The notes: generated by a model from the sequence alone, not told the origin. Positions 35,615-44,849 are shown, counted from the stretch's first letter. The stretch is DNA of 64,000 nt from Isoptericola dokdonensis DS-3 (GCF_001636295.1 NZ_CP014209.1:3596001-3660000); one strand, 5' to 3'. Numbers and translations: made by a program.

Positions 35615-36877
35615 ATGCCTGCCGCACCCCGGGGCGCCACCTGGCGCCGTCAGATCCGCTCGGCGGGCGGACAGGTCATCCGCCGCCTCGGGATGCTGCC
35701 CGCCGGCACCCCGGACGGCCACGGGGAGGACGCCGCCCTGCTCGGGACCTCCTGGCCGTACGAGGTGCTCGTCTACTTCGCCGACACCGCCGAGGCGCTG
35801 TACCAGATCGAGCAGTGGTACGACACGTTCCGCGCGCTGCACGCCGAGCACCCGCTGGTGGTGGTGACCCGCGACTCCCGCACGGCCGCGGCGATCCGCC
35901 GCGACTCGGGGCTCGACGTCCGCACGGTCGCGCACTACACGACGCTCGACGACGTCCTGCGCCGGTCGCCCACGAAGCTCGCGCTGTACGTCAACCACAA
36001 CCCCGAGAACTTCACGTGCCTGCGGTTCGGCAACCTCGTGCACGCGTCCCTCATGCACGGCGACAGCGACAAGCTCGTCACGGTGTCGAACCAGACCAAG
36101 GCGTACGACTTCTCGTTCGTCGCCGGCCGGGCCGCCGTCGAGCGGATGGCGCGGTTCAGCACGCTCTACGACGCCGAGGCCCGCTGCGTGCCCGTGGGAA
36201 GGCCTCAGCTCGACGAGCAGCTCCGCCTGCGGGAGCAGACGCCCCGCGGACCGCTGCCGACCGTCCTGTACGCCCCGACCTGGGAGGGCGGCCAGCCGTC
36301 CGCCGAGTACGGGTCCCTGGTCAGCCACGGCCTCGCGGTCGTGCGCGCGCTGGTGACGTCCGGCCGCTACCGGGTCGTCTACCGGCCGCACCCGCTGACC
36401 GGCGTGCGGGACGCCGCGTACGGGGAGGCCGACGCCGCCGTGCGCCACTACCTCGCCGAGGCGCCGGTCCCCGCCGAGGGGCCGGGCCACGCGACCGACA
36501 CCGCCGGCGACGTCGGCCCGGCGTTCGCGGGCGCCGACCTGCTCGTGTGCGACGTGTCCGGCGTGGCGATGGACTGGCTGGCCACCGGTGAGCCGATCGT
36601 CGTCACCCGGCCCACCGGCCAGGTGACGATCGCCCGCAGCCCCCTGCTGGAGCTGGCGCCCGCGCTGACCGTCGACGACCTCGACGACGTCCTCGCGCTG
36701 GTCGACCGCGAGCTCGGCGACGACCCGACGCGGGCCGAGCGACTGCGCCTGCGCGAGCACTACCTGGGCGACACGTCCCCGGGCGCCGCCACCCGCCGCT
36801 TCGTCGAGGCGTGCGAGCGGCTGATGGCCGTGCGCGACCGCGAGGTGGCGCGGGTCAACGCCGAGCTGGGTCGCTGA
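35615..36877 (+). CDS. TagF-like CDP-glycerol glycerophosphotransferase-family protein
   Basis: A 420-residue GT-B protein of the teichoic-acid polymerase family (PF04464). Family blocks are LVHASLMHGDSDK, VFNQ-type VSNQTKAYDFSFVAG, RCVPVGRPQLD, TVLYAPTWEGG, VYRPHPLTG with the catalytic-type His, and DLLVCDVSGVAMDWL. Such enzymes transfer polyol-phosphate units from CDP-polyols. The N-terminal sequence IRRLGMLPAGTPDGHGEDAA is nearly shared with the protein at 48347. AGGAG precedes ATG 35615. The final 23 bp overlap the convergent gene at 36855. No gene for CDP-glycerol synthesis is in the window. Confidence 0.78.
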   Translation: MPAAPRGATWRRQIRSAGGQVIRRLGMLPAGTPDGHGEDAALLGTSWPYEVLVYFADTAEALYQIEQWYDTFRALHAEHPLVVVTRDSRTAAAIRRDSGLDVRTVAHYTTLDDVLRRSPTKLALYVNHNPENFTCLRFGNLVHASLMHGDSDKLVTVSNQTKAYDFSFVAGRAAVERMARFSTLYDAEARCVPVGRPQLDEQLRLREQTPRGPLPTVLYAPTWEGGQPSAEYGSLVSHGLAVVRALVTSGRYRVVYRPHPLTGVRDAAYGEADAAVRHYLAEAPVPAEGPGHATDTAGDVGPAFAGADLLVCDVSGVAMDWLATGEPIVVTRPTGQVTIARSPLLELAPALTVDDLDDVLALVDRELGDDPTRAERLRLREHYLGDTSPGAATRRFVEACERLMAVRDREVARVNAELGR

Positions 36878-38120
36878 TCAGCACGTCGCGGCGGTCGGTG
36901 GCCGAGACCATGAGGTCGAGGAACCGGCGGCTGCTCTCGCCGCGCGCGAACCCGAAGTAGTGGTCCCGCAGCGCCGCCCGCGCCTCGTGGTGCGGGTCGG
37001 CGGCGAGGTTGGCGCCGAGGATCGCGGCGACGTCGCCCACCGAACCGGCGTCGACCACGTCGGTGGCCGCCGCGATCGGCGCGTCCGCGAGGAGCCGCGC
37101 CCGGTCGGTGCGGCGGTCGGTCAGCACCATCGGCGCGTCCGGGCGCAGGTAGAGGAAGTCGAGCCCGACGGACGAGATGTCGGTCACCAGCAGGTCGACG
37201 CCCTCGAACACGCCCAGGACGTCCGCCGCCAGGGGCATGACGTGCCCGGCGGACGCCTGCGCGGAGAGCAGCCGCTGGATCTCCTGATGGGCGGCCGCGA
37301 CCGGCTTGTCGTCCGTCGTCAGGACGCGGGGGTGCGGCTTGTAGACCACCCGGACGTCGTCGCGCGCGAGCAGCGCGCGCACGATCGCGACGCCGTACCG
37401 GTCGAGCGACGTGTAGTTGTTGGCGTCGTCCTCGCCGGACCAGGTGGGCGCGTACAGGACGGTCCGGCGTCCCGTGACGGGCCCGAGCACGGGCGCGACG
37501 TCGAGGTCGAGCTGCGGGCGGCCGCACACGACGAGCCGGTCGAGGTCGAAGTCGATGAGCGCCCGGCGGTGACGCTCGACGGCGGCCTGGCCGGCGACGA
37601 CGACGTGGTCGTACGCCTTCACCTGGTTGGACACCATGGAGATCTTGTCCGACTCACCGTGGTTGACGTGCACGTGCAGGGCGTCCTGGTAGATGAGCGA
37701 CTGGAAGTTCCGCATGCTGTTGTTGACGTAGACGATCGTCTTGGTGCCGAGCCGGCCGTAGGCGGGGCGCAGGCCGTCCAGCTTGCGGACGAAGACGACG
37801 GGCAGGTCGGTGAGGTCGCGCAGCGCCGCGGTCGTGCCCCAGTGCCGGGTGACGATCGCCACGGGCCGGTGCTCCGCCACCTGTGCCAGGACGGGGAGCC
37901 ACTGCTGGACCTGGTAGACCAGGTCGGGCGGGTCGGCGAAGTAGACGGCGACGGGGTGCGGCGTCAGGGCCGGGAGGTCGGGGTCGAGCAGCGGCGGCTC
38001 ACCCACCATGGTCTCGCGGACGAGGCGGTTGGCGACGTTCCCGACGCCGAGCAGGATCTGTCCGAGGCGGACCTTCCCGCGCTCGACGATCGACGGCTTC
38101 GGCGGGCTGACGTGCGACAA
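36855..38120 (-). CDS. TagF-like CDP-glycerol glycerophosphotransferase-family protein (TTG start)
   Basis: A 421-residue protein. I place the start at TTG 38120 (LSHVSPPKPS) because GGAGGAAGGA lies 5 nt before it; the upstream in-frame ATG 38183 has no ribosome site. The family blocks match the neighbour: VNHGESDKISMVSNQVKAYD, RLVVCGRPQLDLDV, RTVLYAPTWSGEDD, VYKPHPRVLTTDDK and DLLVTDISSVGLDFLY. It is on the opposite strand from, and converges with, its paralogue at 35615. The N-terminal VYFADPPDLVYQVQQWLPVL is shared with the other paralogues. Likely a polymerase or primase step of a polyol-phosphate chain. Confidence 0.75.
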   Translation of the reverse strand: MSHVSPPKPSIVERGKVRLGQILLGVGNVANRLVRETMVGEPPLLDPDLPALTPHPVAVYFADPPDLVYQVQQWLPVLAQVAEHRPVAIVTRHWGTTAALRDLTDLPVVFVRKLDGLRPAYGRLGTKTIVYVNNSMRNFQSLIYQDALHVHVNHGESDKISMVSNQVKAYDHVVVAGQAAVERHRRALIDFDLDRLVVCGRPQLDLDVAPVLGPVTGRRTVLYAPTWSGEDDANNYTSLDRYGVAIVRALLARDDVRVVYKPHPRVLTTDDKPVAAAHQEIQRLLSAQASAGHVMPLAADVLGVFEGVDLLVTDISSVGLDFLYLRPDAPMVLTDRRTDRARLLADAPIAAATDVVDAGSVGDVAAILGANLAADPHHEARAALRDHYFGFARGESSRRFLDLMVSATDRRDVLISDPARR

Positions 38121-38144
38121 ACCGATCCTTCCTCCGGACGGACC

Positions 38145-38162
38145 CGTGCGGGCACCCGCACG
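38145..38162. repeat. Inverted repeat between divergent TagF-like and exporter genes
   Basis: CGTGCGGG, CA, CCCGCACG: eight perfect pairs. It lies in the leader of the minus gene and may be an operator or a leader hairpin. A second small repeat, GCGGGA-T-TCCCGC, lies at 38191-38203. Confidence 0.35.
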
Positions 38163-38216
38163 AGAGCACCCCGAGTATTCCACGGCAGGCGCGGGATTCC
38201 CGCCAACGTGCCGCTG

Positions 38217-38222
38217 TAGGAT
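38217..38222 (+). promoter_or_regulatory. -10 element TAGGAT of the ABC exporter operon
   Basis: TAGGAT lies 54 bp before GTG 38277, leaving a short leader with a GAAGGGCAGG ribosome site. Confidence 0.4.
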
Positions 38223-38276
38223 CGATGCGGCCGGACGGCCGGGGGCACCACTTCGAAGGGCAGGTAGAAACGCGTC

Positions 38277-39281
38277 GTGACCACCGACATCACCGCTGGT
38301 TCCACCTCGGGTGGACGCGGGAAGGCGGGGCCCGAGAAGCGGTCCGCCGCGCCGGAGCCACCCGAGCCGATCGTCCCCACGGGGACCTCGGCAGATCGCC
38401 GCGAGCTCGCCGAGCGCTACGGGCTCACCCAGATGGGTGTGCGCCCGCCGCTGTGGGCGTACATCAAGGACGTCACGTCACGCTGGGCGTTCGTCCGTGT
38501 GCTCGGGACGGCGTCGGCCTACGCGCGGAACCAGAACAACTACCTGGGCCAGCTCTGGGCGGTCCTCAACCCGGTGCTCAACGCGACCGTCTACGTGCTG
38601 ATCTTCGGGATCATCCTGCAGACCAGCCGCGGTGTGGAGAACACCATCGCGTTCATCGTGATCGGCGTCTTCCTCTTCCGGTTCGTCGAGCAGTCGGTCA
38701 ACGGCGGTGCCGGGTCGATCGCGAAACGCACGAACCTCATCCGTTCGCTGCACTTCCCGCGCGCGGTCCTGCCGCTGTCGAACGTCATGTCCCACCTGGC
38801 CTCGCTCGTCCCGGCGCTCGTGGTGATGTGCCTCATCGTGCTGGGCTCCGGGCTCCTGCCCAAGTACGACCCGGTGCCGGTGACGTGGGAGTGGTTGCTC
38901 CTGGTGCCGGCGGTCGCGCTCCTGTGGGTGTTCAACATGGGCCTGGCGTTCATCATGGCGCGGGTCGTGGCCATCACCCCCGACCTCGACAACGTCATCT
39001 CGTTCGTCCTGCGCTTCGCGATGTACGGCTCCGGCGTCATCTTCCCCGTCGTGCACTACGTGGAGCGGCTCCCCGAGTCCGTGCAGTCGTGGCTCGCGCC
39101 CCTCATGGAGTTCCAGCCGATCTCGGTCTACCTCTACCTGGGGCGCTCGTCGCTCATGGACGAGCCGGCGTTCGTCCAGGAGCCGATCATGTGGGTCCTG
39201 GGCGTGGTCTGGGCCGTGGTCTTCTTCGTGGCGGGCTTCATCATCTTCTGGCACGGCGAGGAGAGGTACGGACGTGACTGA
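38277..39281 (+). CDS. ABC-2 type polysaccharide exporter permease (TagG/Wzm-like)
   Basis: A 334-residue inner-membrane protein. After about 75 soluble residues there are six predicted membrane helices, for example NATVYVLIFGIILQ, IAFIVIGVFLFRFVEQSVNGG and the last FFVAGFIIFWHGEERYGRD. NNYLGQLWAVLNPVLNATVY is typical for teichoic-acid and O-antigen exporters. With the overlapping ATPase gene it would export a lipid-linked polymer made in the cytoplasm. This fits chain-polymerising TagF and GT enzymes and the absence of a Wzx/Wzy pair in the window. It has a GTG start. Confidence 0.92.
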   Translation: MTTDITAGSTSGGRGKAGPEKRSAAPEPPEPIVPTGTSADRRELAERYGLTQMGVRPPLWAYIKDVTSRWAFVRVLGTASAYARNQNNYLGQLWAVLNPVLNATVYVLIFGIILQTSRGVENTIAFIVIGVFLFRFVEQSVNGGAGSIAKRTNLIRSLHFPRAVLPLSNVMSHLASLVPALVVMCLIVLGSGLLPKYDPVPVTWEWLLLVPAVALLWVFNMGLAFIMARVVAITPDLDNVISFVLRFAMYGSGVIFPVVHYVERLPESVQSWLAPLMEFQPISVYLYLGRSSLMDEPAFVQEPIMWVLGVVWAVVFFVAGFIIFWHGEERYGRD

Positions 39282-40239
39282 CGACGTGGCAGAGGCCGAC
39301 GCCCACCTGGACTTCGACATGGAGGTCGAGGAGGACGACAAGGGTCAGCGCGCCCAGGAGATCCCGCTGGGCGACCCCTGCCTCGTGGTCGACGACCTGC
39401 ACATCGTGTTCCGGGTGTTCGGCGGGCGCAGCCGTGACCGGGCGAAGCGTTCCGGCGCGACCGTGAAGGACGCCACGGTGAAGCGCAAGGGCTTCGTCAA
39501 GCGGCTCCTGGGCGCGGGGCAGCAGCACGTGGGTGCGGTGAGCGAGGTGCACGCCGTGCGCGGGGTGTCCTTCACCGCGCGGCACGGCGAGTCCATCGGC
39601 ATCGTCGGCATCAACGGGTCGGGGAAGTCGACGCTGCTGCGCGCGATCACCGGCCTCATCCCGCCGCACCGCGGCGCCGTCTACGTGGACGGCAAGCCGG
39701 CCCTGCTCGGCGTCAACGCGGCGCTCATGCCGCAGATGACCGGGGCGAAGAACATCGAGATCGGTGGTCTCGCGCTCGGCATGACGCCCAAGCAGATCGA
39801 CGAGAAGTTCGACGAGGTCGTGGAGTTCGCCAACATCGGCGACTTCGTCGACCTGCCGATGAAGACGTACTCCTCCGGGATGGCGGCCCGGCTGCGGTTC
39901 GCGATCAGCTCGGCCGCGGTCCCGGACATCCTCATGGTCGACGAGGCCCTGGCGACCGGTGACGCGGCGTTCAAGTCGCGCTCGAAGGCGAGGATCGAGG
40001 AGGTCCGCCAGCAGGCGGGCACCGTGTTCCTCGTGAGCCACTCGCTGTCGACCATCGAGGCCATGTGCACCCGGGTGCTCTGGATGCACCAGGGCAGGCT
40101 GGTCATGGACGGGCCGGTCGAGGAGGTGGCGCGCGCCTACGGCGACTTCGTGCGGGCGCACCGCAACGCGGGCACCGGTGGGCGCGCGGGCGGCAGGCAG
40201 CGTCGCCGCAACCGGAACAACGAGGAGCTGGCCGACTGA
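39274..40239 (+). CDS. Polysaccharide ABC exporter ATPase (TagH/Wzt-like)
   Basis: A 321-residue ATP-binding protein overlapping the permease end by 8 bp. Walker A is GINGSGKSTLL at about residue 111, the signature is YSSGMAARLRFAIS, Walker B is DILMVDEALATGD, and the switch His is in FLVSHSLSTIEAMC. The SSGM signature and the N-terminal FRVFGGRSRDRAKR insert are characteristic of TagH/Wzt-class exporters. There is no long C-terminal carbohydrate-recognition domain as in some Wzt proteins. The C-terminus is Arg/Asn-rich. The operon ends at a strong hairpin at 40258. Confidence 0.93.
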   Translation: MTDDVAEADAHLDFDMEVEEDDKGQRAQEIPLGDPCLVVDDLHIVFRVFGGRSRDRAKRSGATVKDATVKRKGFVKRLLGAGQQHVGAVSEVHAVRGVSFTARHGESIGIVGINGSGKSTLLRAITGLIPPHRGAVYVDGKPALLGVNAALMPQMTGAKNIEIGGLALGMTPKQIDEKFDEVVEFANIGDFVDLPMKTYSSGMAARLRFAISSAAVPDILMVDEALATGDAAFKSRSKARIEEVRQQAGTVFLVSHSLSTIEAMCTRVLWMHQGRLVMDGPVEEVARAYGDFVRAHRNAGTGGRAGGRQRRRNRNNEELAD

Positions 40240-40257
40240 CGCCCGCACCGGGAGCGT

Positions 40258-40295
40258 GACAGGGGCCGTACCGCCGCAGCGGTACGGCCCCTGTC
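40258..40295. terminator. Perfect 17-bp hairpin between exporter and cysC
   Basis: Seventeen perfectly paired bases (GACAGGGGCCGTACCGC and complement) around a CGCA loop, between the convergent stops at 40239 and 40325. A bidirectional intrinsic terminator. Confidence 0.85.
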
Positions 40296-40324
40296 GTCGG
40301 AGCGGCCCGTCGGGGCCGGTCCGG

Positions 40325-41539
40325 CTACAGCACGGCGCGCACCTGCGCGACGGCGTCGGCCACGGACACCTGGGAGGTGTCGATCACCAGGTCGGCGTCG
40401 TCGGGCGACTCGTAGGGTGAGGAGATGCCGGTGAACTCGGCGATCTCCCCGCGGCGCGCCTTGGCGTAGAACCCCTTGCGGTCGCGGGCCTCGCACACCT
40501 CCAGCGGCGTGGACACGTGCACGAGCACGAAGCGACCGGCCGCCTCGGCCAGCGCGCGGACCTTCGCGCGGCCCGACGCGAACGGGGCGATGGGCGCCGC
40601 GACCGCGACGCCGCCGTGGTGGGCGACGAGCGAGGCGACGTAGCCGATGCGCTCGACGTTCAGCTCGCGGGACGCCTTGTCGAAGCCGAGGCCCTTGGAC
40701 AGGTGCTGGCGCACCTCGTCGCCGTCGAGCAGGGTGGTGCGCACGCCCTCGTCGTCGAGCTCGGCGGCGAGCGCCCGGGCGACCGTCGACTTGCCGGAGC
40801 CGGACAGCCCGGTGAAGAACACCACCGTGCCGGTGCGTCGCGCGTGCGCGGCGGCGTCGGCGACCTCGCGGGCGACGTCCGGCGGGTAGAGCCGCTCGAC
40901 GGCGTCGGTCCAGACGGTGCCGAGCGCGGCGACCGCCTCCTGGACCTCTGCGGGGCGGGCGTCGGCGAGGCGGGTGACACGGTTCGCGCCGTGGGCCCGG
41001 GCCGCGTCCGCGGTCAGCGGGCCGTGGGCCCAGGGCACGACGACGGCGTCGACGCGGGGGGCGCCGGCGGCCAGGGCGGCGTCGCGGACCTGCGTGGCCA
41101 CGCGGGCGAGCCCGGGGCCGCCGAGGGCTCCGGCGGCGGGGGAGCGGCGCGCGACGGGCGCGAGCACCAGCACGGCGGCGGCACCCGGGACGAGGCCGGG
41201 CAAGGCCCCGAGCTCGGCGGTGGTCGGCGCCTCGTCCACGACCACGGCCAGGACGTCGCCGTCGGGCCCGACGGCGCGGCGGACGTCGGTGGCGACGTCG
41301 CGGGCGGCCCGGCGCAGCGCCGGGTCCCAGTGCGGTCCGGCTGCGCGGGCGAGCGGCTTCACGGGGGTGGCCGAGCCGCCGTCGAGCACCGCCAGCGGGG
41401 TGTTCTCCGCGTCGGTGAGGGTGACGGGCCCGCCGTCCCCCGCCGTCAGGGCGGGCGTGGTGGTGCCGCCGCCGAGGTGGAGCTCGAGCGCGTCGAGCTC
41501 GTCGTCGGTGAGGACGTGCGTGGTCTCGGGGAGGTTCAC
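40325..41539 (-). CDS. cysC: Adenylyl-sulfate (APS) kinase with ATP-sulfurylase-like N-terminal region
   Basis: A 404-residue protein starting GTG 41539. Residues about 235-404 are a complete APS kinase: FTGLSGSGKST (Walker A), LDGDEVRQHLSKGLGF, SRELNVERIGYVASL and FAPIAPFASGRAKVR-type block, ending VIDTSQVSVADAV. It makes PAPS. The N-terminal 230 residues begin LTDDELDALELHLGGG and VTLTDAENTPLAVL, resembling the PUA-like start of ATP sulfurylase, but I see no QxRN or HxGH active-site motifs, so this part looks like a remnant. Sulfate activation is instead supplied by CysDN on the other strand. PAPS here can feed the six sulfotransferase-family genes. Confidence 0.9.
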   Translation of the reverse strand: MNLPETTHVLTDDELDALELHLGGGTTTPALTAGDGGPVTLTDAENTPLAVLDGGSATPVKPLARAAGPHWDPALRRAARDVATDVRRAVGPDGDVLAVVVDEAPTTAELGALPGLVPGAAAVLVLAPVARRSPAAGALGGPGLARVATQVRDAALAAGAPRVDAVVVPWAHGPLTADAARAHGANRVTRLADARPAEVQEAVAALGTVWTDAVERLYPPDVAREVADAAAHARRTGTVVFFTGLSGSGKSTVARALAAELDDEGVRTTLLDGDEVRQHLSKGLGFDKASRELNVERIGYVASLVAHHGGVAVAAPIAPFASGRAKVRALAEAAGRFVLVHVSTPLEVCEARDRKGFYAKARRGEIAEFTGISSPYESPDDADLVIDTSQVSVADAVAQVRAVL

Positions 41540-41681
41540 GGGGTGTCGGGGTCCTTCGTCGGGGCGGCGGGGAGGGCAGGGTTCGCGCCGGCGTCGCGGC
41601 CGTCCTGGTCGGCACCTGCGGAGGGACGTGCGGCCGCGCTCGGACGGCGGATGAGCACGCTGGCACGCATGGACGGAATGG

Positions 41682-41687
41682 TAGCCT
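41682..41687 (+). promoter_or_regulatory. -10 element TAGCCT of the cysQDN operon
   Basis: TAGCCT lies 52 bp before ATG 41740 in the divergent cysC/cysQ region; the leader carries an AGGAG ribosome site. Confidence 0.4.
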
Positions 41688-41739
41688 CAGCCGGGTTCCC
41701 GATGACCCCGTGCTGCCGCCCCAGACCCCGAGGAGCTCG

Positions 41740-42636
41740 ATGCCCACGCCATTCCCGGCCTTGCCGGACCCCGCCCTGGGGGACGGTCCGCTGGCGACCG
41801 CGCTCGCGCAGGGAGCGGGCGAGGTGCTGCTGGGGCTGCGCGCCGACGTCGACGCCGCCGGCGGCGCGTTCGACGCGAAGCCCCTCAAGGACGCCGGTGA
41901 CGCCGCCGCGCAGGCCTGGCTGGCGGCCGCCGTCGCCCACGCCCGTCCCGGCGACGCCGTGCTGTCCGAGGAGGCCAAGGACGACGCCGCGCGCACCGGG
42001 GCCGACCGGGTCTGGATCATCGACCCGCTCGACGGCACCCGCGAGTTCGCGGAGCGCGCCGGGGACGGTGCGCCCACGGATCCGTGGCGCGACGACTTCG
42101 CCGTGCACGTCGCCCTGTGGGTGCGCGGCACCGACGACGCCACCGACGGGCCCGGCGGGCTCGCCGCCGGTGCCGTCGCGCTGCCGGCGCGGGACGTCGT
42201 CCACACGACGCACGCACCGGCGTCGGCCACCGATCTCGACGCGGCCGTCGCCGCCGTCCTCGCCGGCGACCGGCCGCTGCGGATCGCCGCGAGCCGTTCC
42301 CGCCCGCCCGCGTTCGTCGCCGCGCTCGCCGAGCGCGACGACGTCGAGCTGGTCCCCATGGGGTCGGCCGGCGTCAAGGTGGTGTCCGTCGTCGACGGCA
42401 CCGTCGACGCCTACGTCCACGGCGGCGGCCAGTACGAGTGGGACTCGGCCGCGCCCGTCGCGGTCGCCCTGGCCGCCGGCCACGAGTGCACGCGCCTCGA
42501 CGGCACGCCGCTCGAGTACAACCGCCAGGATCCCTGGCTCCCCGATCTGTTCGTCTGCCACCCGGCCCTGGCCGCGCACCTGCGTGCGGCGCTCAGCGAG
42601 GTCGGCGTGGAGATCAAGGAAGGTGCCCAGTCGTGA
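41740..42636 (+). CDS. cysQ: 3'(2'),5'-bisphosphate nucleotidase, CysQ type
   Basis: A 298-residue inositol-monophosphatase-superfamily enzyme. The metal-binding motif is DPLDGTREF at about residue 92, preceded by LSEEAKDD, and the C-terminal motif is WDSAAPVAVALAAG. CysQ hydrolyses PAP, the product left when PAPS-dependent sulfotransferases act, so its presence at the head of this operon fits active sulfotransfer. The start is ATG 41740 with AGGAG six bases earlier; an in-frame ATG/GTG further upstream is not supported. The stop overlaps the CysD GTG start. Confidence 0.9.
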   Translation: MPTPFPALPDPALGDGPLATALAQGAGEVLLGLRADVDAAGGAFDAKPLKDAGDAAAQAWLAAAVAHARPGDAVLSEEAKDDAARTGADRVWIIDPLDGTREFAERAGDGAPTDPWRDDFAVHVALWVRGTDDATDGPGGLAAGAVALPARDVVHTTHAPASATDLDAAVAAVLAGDRPLRIAASRSRPPAFVAALAERDDVELVPMGSAGVKVVSVVDGTVDAYVHGGGQYEWDSAAPVAVALAAGHECTRLDGTPLEYNRQDPWLPDLFVCHPALAAHLRAALSEVGVEIKEGAQS

Positions 42637-43535
42637 CGTCCCACGTCCTGAGCCAGCTCCGCAGCCTCGAGGCGGAGAGCATCCACATCATCCGTGAGGT
42701 CGTCGCCGAGATGGAGCGGCCCGTGCTGCTGTTCTCCGGCGGCAAGGACTCGATCGTCATGCTGCATCTCGCGGCCAAGGCGTTCGCCCCCGCGCGGATC
42801 CCGTTCCCGATCATGCACGTCGACACGGGCCTGAACTTCCAGACCGTGCTCGACTGCCGTGACCGCTGGGTCGACCGCCTCGGCATCCAGCTGGTCGTCG
42901 CGTCCGTGCAGGACGCGATCGACCGCGGCCTCGTCTCCGAGGAACCGAACGGGTCGCGCAACCGCATCCAGACGCCCGTCCTGCTCGAGGCGATGGAGAA
43001 GAACGGCTTCGACGCCGCGTTCGGCGGTGGCCGCCGCGACGAGGAGAAGGCCCGCGCCAAGGAGCGCGTCTTCTCCTTCCGCGACGACTTCGGCCAGTGG
43101 GACCCGAAGAACCAACGCCCCGAGATCTGGAGCCTGTACAACGGCCGGGTCCACCAGGGCGAGTCGATCCGCGTGTTCCCGCTGTCCAACTGGACCGAGC
43201 TGGACATCTGGTCGTACATCGCCGCCGAGAACATCGACCTGCCCGACCTCTACCTCGCGCAGGAGCGCGAGGTCGTGGACCGCGGCGGGATGCTGTTCGC
43301 GGTGAACGAGTTCACCCCCCTCAAGGAGGGGGAGACGTCCGAGGTGCGCTCCGTGCGCTACCGCACCGTCGGCGACGCGAACCTCACGGCCGCCGTCGCC
43401 TCGGACGCCGCGACGCTGCACGAGATCGTCGAGGAGACCGCGGCGGTCCGCATCACCGAGCGCGGCGCCACCCGTGGCGACGACAAGGTGAGCGAGGCCG
43501 CCATGGAGGACCGGAAGCGAGAGGGCTACTTCTAA
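42633..43535 (+). CDS. cysD: Sulfate adenylyltransferase subunit 2 (CysD)
   Basis: A 300-residue PP-loop ATP pyrophosphatase. The motif LLFSGGKDSIVMLHLA is at about residue 30, followed by IMHVDTGLNFQTVL, AAFGGGRRDEEKARAKE and SNWTELDIWSYI. With CysN it forms ATP sulfurylase, making APS from sulfate and ATP. The GTG start lies in a GTGA overlap with cysQ. cysN follows after 3 bp. Neither cysH nor sulfite-reductase genes are in the window. Confidence 0.96.
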   Translation: MTSHVLSQLRSLEAESIHIIREVVAEMERPVLLFSGGKDSIVMLHLAAKAFAPARIPFPIMHVDTGLNFQTVLDCRDRWVDRLGIQLVVASVQDAIDRGLVSEEPNGSRNRIQTPVLLEAMEKNGFDAAFGGGRRDEEKARAKERVFSFRDDFGQWDPKNQRPEIWSLYNGRVHQGESIRVFPLSNWTELDIWSYIAAENIDLPDLYLAQEREVVDRGGMLFAVNEFTPLKEGETSEVRSVRYRTVGDANLTAAVASDAATLHEIVEETAAVRITERGATRGDDKVSEAAMEDRKREGYF

Positions 43536-43538
43536 GCC

Positions 43539-44849
43539 ATGACCACCACGACCGACACCACCGCCGAGGCACTCACCGACGGCTCGGTGGACCTCCTGCG
43601 CTTCGCCACGGCCGGCTCCGTCGACGACGGCAAGTCGACCCTCATCGGGCGTCTGCTGTTCGACTCCAAGACGATCTTCGAGGACCAGCTCGACTCCGTC
43701 GAGAAGGTCTCCCAGGACCGCGGTAACGACTACACCGACCTGGCGCTGCTCACCGACGGCCTGCGCGCCGAGCGCGAGCAGGGCATCACGATCGACGTCG
43801 CGTACCGGTACTTCACGACGCCGAAGCGCAAGTTCATCATCGCGGACACCCCGGGGCACATCCAGTACACCCGCAACATGGTGACGGGTGCCTCGACGGC
43901 CGACGTCGCGCTGATCCTCGTGGACGCGCGCAAGGGCGTCATCGAGCAGTCGCGCCGGCACACGTTCCTCGCGACGCTCCTGGGCGTCCCGCACATCGTG
44001 GTCTGCGTCAACAAGATGGACCTCGTGGACTACTCCGAGGAGGTCTTCGAGAGCATCCGCAAGGAGTTCACGGAGTTCGCCTCCCGGCTTCGGGTGCCCG
44101 ACCTGACCTTCATCCCGATCTCCGCGCTGGTCGGCGACAACGTCGTCAACCGGTCGGAGAACACGCCCTGGTACGACGGCTCGCCGCTGCTCAGCCACCT
44201 CGAGCGGCTGCACGTCGCGTCCGACCGCAACCTGGTGGACGTCCGCTTCCCGGTGCAGTACGTCATCCGGCCGCAGTCGCACGAGGCGCGGGACTACCGC
44301 GGCTACGCGGGCACCGTCGCGTCCGGCGTCATGAAGCCGGGCGACCGCGTCGTGGCGCTGCCGTCCGGCCTGGAGACGACCATCGAGTCGATCGACACGG
44401 CCGACGGTCCGGTCGCCGAGGCGTACCCGCCGATGTCCGTGACGGTCCGGCTCGCCGACGAGATCGACATCTCGCGCGGCGACATGATCGCCCGGCCGAA
44501 CAACACCCCGGCCGCGCTGCAGGAGATCGACGCGCAGATCTGCTGGATGGACGAGTCCGCCCCGCTGGTCAAGGGCAAGAAGTACGCGATCAAGCACACG
44601 ACCCGCTGGGCCCGTGCCATGGTCAAGGACGTCAGCTACCGCGTCGACGTGAACACGCTGCACCGCGACGAGGACGTGACCGAGATCAAGCTCAACGAGA
44701 TCGGCCGCATCAAGCTCCGCGTCACGGTCCCGCTGTTCGTCGACCCGTACCAGCAGAACCGGCACACGGGCTCGTTCATCCTGGTCGACGAGTCGACGAA
44801 CAAGACGGTCGCGGCCGGCATGGTCGGCGGACTGCCCCGATCGGCCTGA
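43539..44849 (+). CDS. cysN: Sulfate adenylyltransferase subunit 1 (CysN, GTPase)
   Basis: A 436-residue EF-Tu-like GTPase. G1 is GSVDDGKSTLIGRLL, the switch region is REQGITIDVAYRYF, G3 is ADTPGHIQYTRNM and G4 is VCVNKMDL; two beta-barrel domains follow. GTP hydrolysis drives APS formation by CysD. The length equals that of stand-alone CysN, with no fused CysC; APS kinase is encoded divergently at 40325. The next gene is a sulfotransferase 13 bp downstream, so PAPS precursor synthesis and use are in one operon. Confidence 0.96.
   Translation: MTTTTDTTAEALTDGSVDLLRFATAGSVDDGKSTLIGRLLFDSKTIFEDQLDSVEKVSQDRGNDYTDLALLTDGLRAEREQGITIDVAYRYFTTPKRKFIIADTPGHIQYTRNMVTGASTADVALILVDARKGVIEQSRRHTFLATLLGVPHIVVCVNKMDLVDYSEEVFESIRKEFTEFASRLRVPDLTFIPISALVGDNVVNRSENTPWYDGSPLLSHLERLHVASDRNLVDVRFPVQYVIRPQSHEARDYRGYAGTVASGVMKPGDRVVALPSGLETTIESIDTADGPVAEAYPPMSVTVRLADEIDISRGDMIARPNNTPAALQEIDAQICWMDESAPLVKGKKYAIKHTTRWARAMVKDVSYRVDVNTLHRDEDVTEIKLNEIGRIKLRVTVPLFVDPYQQNRHTGSFILVDESTNKTVAAGMVGGLPRSA

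Noticed and set aside
32534..36760. A 1,408-codon minus-strand frame
   Set aside because: It is antisense to the TagE-like and TagF-like genes; no domain recognised.
40325..44849. Reading the cys genes as assimilatory sulfate reduction
   Set aside because: No reductase or transporter gene; the operon continues into a sulfotransferase and starts with cysQ.
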